Shown: positions 6,213 to 9,237 of the stretch, in pieces | Layout: every line of letters begins with the position of its first letter | Position numbering within the stretch: the stretch's first letter is position 1 | Source of the DNA: Methanobrevibacter thaueri | GTDB lineage: Archaea; Methanobacteriota; Methanobacteria; Methanobacteriales; Methanobacteriaceae | NCBI RefSeq assembly: GCF_015062905.1 | Contig: NZ_SUTK01000055.1 | Location: 1 to 9,237, forward strand | Reading direction: 5' to 3' | Length of the DNA stretch: 9,237 nt | Position numbers and translations under genes: made by a program | Notes under the pieces: generated by a model | What the model was told of the DNA's origin: nothing | Databases searched by the model: none | What the model saw: only the letters and a program-made list of their open reading frames with translations

Positions 6213-8132
6213 TACCAGCAGGTCTTGATCTTCACAGAATTTTATCAGTCTTTCATATGTTGGATTTGTTATTAAAGTGTCTATGTTGCCGATGATGATT
6301 AGCTTACGTTTAGCACGAGTTATTGCAACATTCAATCGTCTCAAATCACTTAAAAAGCCTATATTTCCATTGTCATTGCTTCTGACAGTTGAGATTATGA
6401 TGATTTCCTTTTCCCTTCCCTGAAAACCGTCGACGGTTTTGACTTCAATCGGAGTGTTTTCCTGGATTATCTTGACCTGGTCGGCATATGGACTGATTAT
6501 TCCTATGTCGGCTTCATCCACTCCGTCATTCAGGTAGTCATCAGCTATTCTTATTGCAATTTCAGCCTCTATTTCATTGACGATTGATTTCGAATCCTTC
6601 AGGTGTCTTTCCCTATTGTCGGAAATGTCTGATGTATCAATGAACAGCAGCGCCTCTTCATCCTGATGGGAATCAAGGATGTCTTTAATATTTATGTCAT
6701 CAACACTGGAATCGCTTTTTAAGCCATTGTTATAGAATTCTTCGTTCGGAAACTTCATTAGCAGGCTGTTCATACGATATTGGATATTCAATAATTGTGA
6801 TTTGAATGGGTACATGCGAATCAGCTCTTCAAAGAGTGTTTTGGACAATGCTCCCGCCCTGTCGCTTATGATTGTTGGGGGCAACTGCTTGTGGTCTCCC
6901 GCAAGGATGAACCTGTGGGCCTTTGCAATTGGAATCAGGATGCTTGGTATTGTTGCCTGTGAAGCCTCGTCAATGATTGCAACATCAAACTTGACTCTTG
7001 CAATGGCCTCAAGTGCAGATGATGAGTTTGTGGCTAGTATAACGTCGCTTGAGTCAATGATGTCCTTAATCATCCTATTTTCAATCCTTTTTATCTCGTC
7101 ATGAGCCTCGTCGATTTCCTGGTTGATTTCAATCCACTTTGCCATTGATTTCATCTTGTCAGAGCTTATTCCACGTCCACCTTTGCCTTTTGAAGCAATA
7201 TGAAGAATGTCATAGTCACCATAGCCTCTGCGGTACTGAGGAGTCGGCTTTGTGTGGACTTTGCGCTTTTCAATCATATTGTCGATCTTTTTGTGAATCT
7301 TTTTGATTTTCTTGTTCAGCTTGTGGTTTTCGGCTTTGTATGCCAAGGTTTGAGTGATGTTGTGTTTTGAAACCCTTTGGGGGTGTCCGAGCCTTGTAAG
7401 GGTCAATTTTTTGTTGTCCATCAGTCTTTCCAGAATGTTGTCAACAGCGGCATTGCTTTCTGCTGTAGCCAATACCTTATGGCCTTGCCTTGTTTCCTGT
7501 GAGATTAATTCAACCAATGTCCTTGTTTTTCCTGTTCCAAAGGGACCATGGATCAAAAAGAAATTTTCACATGAAAGTGCATTTTCAATAGCCTTCTTTT
7601 GTGAATCGTTGAGGTTTTCATCGATATATGAGATGTAGGGAACATCCCGGTTCTTTTTAGGATTTCTCTCATTCAAAATGTATTCCAATGCATTTTTGCC
7701 CTTTAAGCTCAAATGATTCAGATTGTCTTCCATTCTTCTGAAGGTGATGTCGTTTGCATATAGGTCAAGTCTGACCTTCTTTTTGATTGCCCATTTTGGG
7801 ACGCGCTTGTCAAAGGCAACCTTGATGAATCTGGCACCTTTCTCAGTGACTGTGCCGGTCAAATCGCTTCTTAAGGGATTGTCGGTGCTGACCAATATCA
7901 TGTCTCCAACGGATATTTCAGTATCTATCACCTCGGACCTTCCAAACTGGACAATCTGAAGTCCCAGCTCCTTGCCTAGACTTTTTCCCTTGACTTTATT
8001 GATTGCCCTTCCAAGCTCTTCCCTTTTCTGACCGGACATTGTGCTTATTTCACGGGTCATAAGGTCAATTTCGGCATCTCTTTCGTAATTGATAAGCGTT
8101 ATCAGGTTTTTAATATATTTCTTCATTTTCAT
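6204..8132 (-). CDS. Superfamily 1B helicase of the IGHMBP2/UPF1-like (DNA2/NAM7) family
   Basis: A 642-residue ATP-dependent DNA and/or RNA helicase. Motifs: Q-motif LNDSQKKAI (174-182), Walker A GPFGTGKT (196-203), motif Ia ATAESNAAVDNI (222-233), Walker B IIDEASQ (386-392), motif III GDHKQLPP (412-419), motif IV-like QYRM (451-454), TVDGFQGREKEIII (566-579) and motif VI NVAITRAKRK (601-610). Residues about 60-130 form the beta-barrel 1B-like domain (SVGDMILVS onward). Between motifs Ia and II lies a lysine-rich, probably helical insert (about 262-355) resembling the stalk region of UPF1 relatives. The ATG at 8132 gives MKMKKY. The next ATG at 8126 is an equally plausible start. No ribosome binding site is seen. 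It is divergent from the aspartoacylase-like gene across 38 bp. Its biological role in archaea is not established; nucleic-acid repair or RNA surveillance is inference. Confidence 0.92.
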   Translation of the reverse strand: MKMKKYIKNLITLINYERDAEIDLMTREISTMSGQKREELGRAINKVKGKSLGKELGLQIVQFGRSEVIDTEISVGDMILVSTDNPLRSDLTGTVTEKGARFIKVAFDKRVPKWAIKKKVRLDLYANDITFRRMEDNLNHLSLKGKNALEYILNERNPKKNRDVPYISYIDENLNDSQKKAIENALSCENFFLIHGPFGTGKTRTLVELISQETRQGHKVLATAESNAAVDNILERLMDNKKLTLTRLGHPQRVSKHNITQTLAYKAENHKLNKKIKKIHKKIDNMIEKRKVHTKPTPQYRRGYGDYDILHIASKGKGGRGISSDKMKSMAKWIEINQEIDEAHDEIKRIENRMIKDIIDSSDVILATNSSSALEAIARVKFDVAIIDEASQATIPSILIPIAKAHRFILAGDHKQLPPTIISDRAGALSKTLFEELIRMYPFKSQLLNIQYRMNSLLMKFPNEEFYNNGLKSDSSVDDINIKDILDSHQDEEALLFIDTSDISDNRERHLKDSKSIVNEIEAEIAIRIADDYLNDGVDEADIGIISPYADQVKIIQENTPIEVKTVDGFQGREKEIIIISTVRSNDNGNIGFLSDLRRLNVAITRAKRKLIIIGNIDTLITNPTYERLIKFCEDQDLLVKV

Positions 8133-8170
8133 ACTTATTTTTAAATAAGAGTTTCACTGTATATTTAATT
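8133..8170. promoter_or_regulatory. Interleaved divergent promoters, both apparently leaderless
   Basis: Only 38 bp separate the two start codons. On the plus strand TTTAAATA (8140-8147) is centred 27 nt before the ATG at 8171. On the minus strand TTAAATATAC (8159-8168) is centred about 27-31 nt before the ATG at 8132. Each gene's TATA box therefore lies near the other's predicted transcription start, and both messages would start at or within a few bases of the ATG. Neither gene shows a ribosome binding site. The plus-strand box also sits inside an inverted repeat, CTTATTT (8134-8140) and AAATAAG (8143-8149). Confidence 0.45.
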
Positions 8171-8911
8171 ATGCATTTTGAAAAAATTGGGGAATTTGGC
8201 AATCTGGAAATGTCCTACGTATGTGATTTTTCCGGAGGATACATTTCACGAAACAGAAATCTTTTTGGAAAATTGGAATTAAACCGATTGACTCAATTCA
8301 TACTTGAAAAATGCACTTATGGAACTCCTATTTTTAAATTGGGCGATGGCGGCAATAAGATTTTGATATTGTCAGGAATTCATGGAAACGAGCTATCTCC
8401 GCAAATCGCCAATGTGAAACTGCTAAATGAGTTGCTTGATGCTGATTTGAAAAATACACTCTATTTCATCCCATTTGCATCACCCAAATCAACAATGTAC
8501 AATGAGAGGACATTCAATGATATGGATCTGAATCGCTCAGCCCATATTCAGAACTCTTTAAGCAATCTGATTGTTCAGGCGGTTGAGAATCTTGCAATCA
8601 ATTTTGTCGGGGACTTTCATTCAACAGCTTTCAATGCAAATCCCGGAATCGAATCCGTCTTTTCATCAAAGTCTCCCTCTCCCGAAAGCTATCTGATAGC
8701 AAATTACATATCTCGTAATGTCGGTTCTGAAGTCATATCCTTTGATTTTGCGGGTTCTTCTTATAAGGGGGCGGTTGAGGACGTTTGCAATCTGAAAAAA
8801 ATTCCCGCAGTCACTTGTGAGGTGCTGTGTCCCTTTGCAAATGTCATTAGGGGCAGTGTTGAAACATCCCTTGCCCAAATGAAAAGTTTTTTAGATTATT
8901 TTGGGATTTAA
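8171..8911 (+). CDS. Short aspartoacylase/succinylglutamate desuccinylase-family zinc hydrolase
   Basis: A 246-residue member of the AstE/AspA branch of the M14 zinc-carboxypeptidase fold, which cleaves N-acyl amino acids or related amides. Zinc ligands are His71 and Glu74 in GIHGNE (69-74) and His150 in DFHST (148-152). DMDLNR (117-122) supplies the Asn-Arg pair that binds the substrate carboxylate, and Glu217 in TCEV fits the catalytic glutamate. The protein ends soon after the catalytic fold, so it is shorter than AstE (about 320 residues) and probably lacks the C-terminal beta domain. No arginine-degradation (ast) genes are near, so the AstE reaction is doubtful and the substrate is unknown. 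The gene begins without a ribosome binding site and is predicted to be leaderless. It is followed by a T-run. Confidence 0.85.
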   Translation: MHFEKIGEFGNLEMSYVCDFSGGYISRNRNLFGKLELNRLTQFILEKCTYGTPIFKLGDGGNKILILSGIHGNELSPQIANVKLLNELLDADLKNTLYFIPFASPKSTMYNERTFNDMDLNRSAHIQNSLSNLIVQAVENLAINFVGDFHSTAFNANPGIESVFSSKSPSPESYLIANYISRNVGSEVISFDFAGSSYKGAVEDVCNLKKIPAVTCEVLCPFANVIRGSVETSLAQMKSFLDYFGI

Positions 8912-8926
8912 TGAGTATGTAATTAT

Positions 8927-8942
8927 CTTTTTTAACTTTATT
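8927..8942 (+). terminator. T-rich terminator candidate after the aspartoacylase-like gene
   Basis: CTTTTTTAACTTTATT begins 16 bases beyond the TAA of the gene and contains six consecutive T. Oligo-T runs without a strong hairpin are the usual intrinsic terminators of archaea. Confidence 0.4.
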
Positions 8943-8948
8943 GTGCAA

Positions 8949-8984
8949 GAATTCTCCGACTTCTTTAAGGCCGGATGGGTTCAA
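8949..8984 (+). mobile_element. Degenerate solitary IS605-type right end (plus orientation)
   Basis: This stretch matches the right end of the neighbouring tnpB element when read on the opposite strand. Both start AAGAAT, continue CTCCGAC, fold into a hairpin and end GGTTCAA. Here the hairpin is imperfect: TCCG-A-CTT against AAGGCCGGA, with an A/C mismatch and a G-T pair. There is one extra T before CTCCGAC. No tnpB reading frame precedes it; the intact aspartoacylase-like gene ends only 37 nt upstream. It may be a remnant of an older insertion, a tnpB-less miniature element, or a retained guide-RNA end. The alignment is by eye. Confidence 0.5.
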
Positions 8985-9012
8985 AAGATGTAAATTTTAT
9001 ATGATTTTTATC

Positions 9013-9140
9013 TTGAACCTCTCCGACCTGTAGAGGTCGGAGATTCTTAGGTAATCCATTCTATATGAATGGAAAATATTCTAAGCTATCCCCCAGGTCC
9101 CCTAGGTTTATTTTTTTTTAGTGTTTTTAACCCTTCGTTT
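9013..9140 (-). ncRNA. Candidate omega RNA (TnpB guide RNA scaffold) at the right end of the tnpB element
   Basis: In IS200/IS605 elements the guide RNA overlaps the tnpB 3' end and finishes at the right end, where a TTCAA-type cleavage site is followed by the guide. Reading the minus strand, the tnpB stop is followed by a stem CTTAG/CTAAG (9081-9085 with 9046-9050) enclosing a hairpin CCATTC/GAATGG (9056-9061 with 9067-9072). Next comes a perfect 9-bp hairpin CTCCGACCT/AGGTCGGAG (9021-9029 with 9034-9042), and then AGGTTCAA ending at 9013. The predicted 16-nt guide would be the minus-strand bases 9012-8997. The 5' limit given here is a guess inside the coding region. Confidence 0.5.
9021..9042. 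repeat. Perfect 9-bp stem-loop of the IS605-type right end
   Basis: CTCCGACCT (9021-9029), loop GTAG (9030-9033), AGGTCGGAG (9034-9042). Subterminal hairpins of this kind are what the TnpA transposase of the family recognises, and they are also part of the guide RNA. It is the most GC-rich short segment of the right flank. Confidence 0.8.
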
Positions 9141-9237
9141 AAGATGTTGATTGCTGCGTTGTGGTCTCTTTGATGTTGTGTGCCGCATTTTGGGCAATTC
9201 CATTGTCTGTCTTTTAGGGTTATGTTGTTGTTTTTGT
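9086..9237 (-). CDS. tnpB: TnpB (IS200/IS605-family RNA-guided nuclease), C-terminal end only
   Basis: The last 49 codons of a leftward gene that runs off the right edge. The translation includes LKDRQWNCPKCGTQHQRDHN followed by AAINILNEGLKTLKK. It shows the second half of the four-cysteine zinc ribbon (CPKCG) and the RuvC-III motif RDHNAA, whose Asp is catalytic. It ends NKPRGPGG before TAG (9086-9088). TnpB is the RNA-guided DNA endonuclease of IS605/IS1341-type elements and the ancestor of Cas12. Whether the rest of the gene is intact, and whether a tnpA accompanies it, cannot be seen. The region downstream carries the expected hairpin right end. Confidence 0.9.
   Translation of the reverse strand, partial: KNNNITLKDRQWNCPKCGTQHQRDHNAAINILNEGLKTLKKNKPRGPGG

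Noticed and set aside
6802..7959. Plus-strand open frames opposite the SF1 helicase
   Set aside because: They are shadows of the helicase coding sequence, with no recognisable motif or start signal.
9021..9042. Perfect hairpin as a plain transcription terminator
   Set aside because: Neither side carries a T-run. Its place between a tnpB stop and a GGTTCAA end fits an IS605-type right end better.

Overview
This 9.2 kb window is AT-rich and densely coded. It looks like the chromosome of a methanogenic archaeon, most likely Methanobrevibacter or a close relative in the Methanobacteriales. That assignment rests on the overall look of the proteins (a fused NAD(P)H-hydrate repair enzyme, SfsA, a short XPD/DinG-like Fe-S helicase, an IGHMBP2/UPF1-like helicase), on TATA-type promoter candidates about 27 nt upstream of inferred starts, on several genes whose starts appear leaderless, and on a GGTGAT-type ribosome binding site where one is present. 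No 16S or other marker is in the window, so the genus is an inference.

Layout: (1) positions 1-98 are a leader with a TATA candidate. (2) 99-2340 is a two-gene rightward operon, nnr then sfsA, overlapping by 14 nt. (3) 2287-3015 is a leftward sirtuin gene (cobB-like) whose 3' end overlaps the 3' end of sfsA by 54 nt. (4) 3135-4787 is a rightward Fe-S superfamily 2 helicase, divergent from the sirtuin. (5) 4798-5976 is leftward argG, convergent with the helicase across a 10-nt gap that carries a two-way terminator-like hairpin. (6) 5977-6203 is an intergenic stretch with an 11-bp inverted repeat, a second imperfect hairpin, a possible 25-codon micro-ORF and a perfect 24-bp palindrome. (7) 6204-8132 is a leftward superfamily 1B helicase. 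(8) 8171-8911 is a rightward short aspartoacylase/succinylglutamate desuccinylase-family gene. It is divergent from the helicase across only 38 bp, in which two TATA candidates interleave. (9) From 9086 to the right edge is the 3' end of a leftward IS200/IS605-family tnpB, followed by a structured right end and candidate omega RNA. A second, degenerate right-end-like sequence in the opposite orientation lies 28 bp away.

Most of the window is housekeeping: NAD(P)H repair, NAD-dependent protein deacylation, arginine synthesis and nucleic-acid unwinding. nnr and cobB both concern NAD chemistry, but they are in opposite orientation and no joint regulation is visible. The only accessory DNA is at the right edge. 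The most interesting part is the pair of converging IS605-type right ends at 8949-9042 with the predicted omega RNA and its guide. The structured argG-helicase intergenic region comes next. I found no convincing new multi-gene defence or metabolic system.
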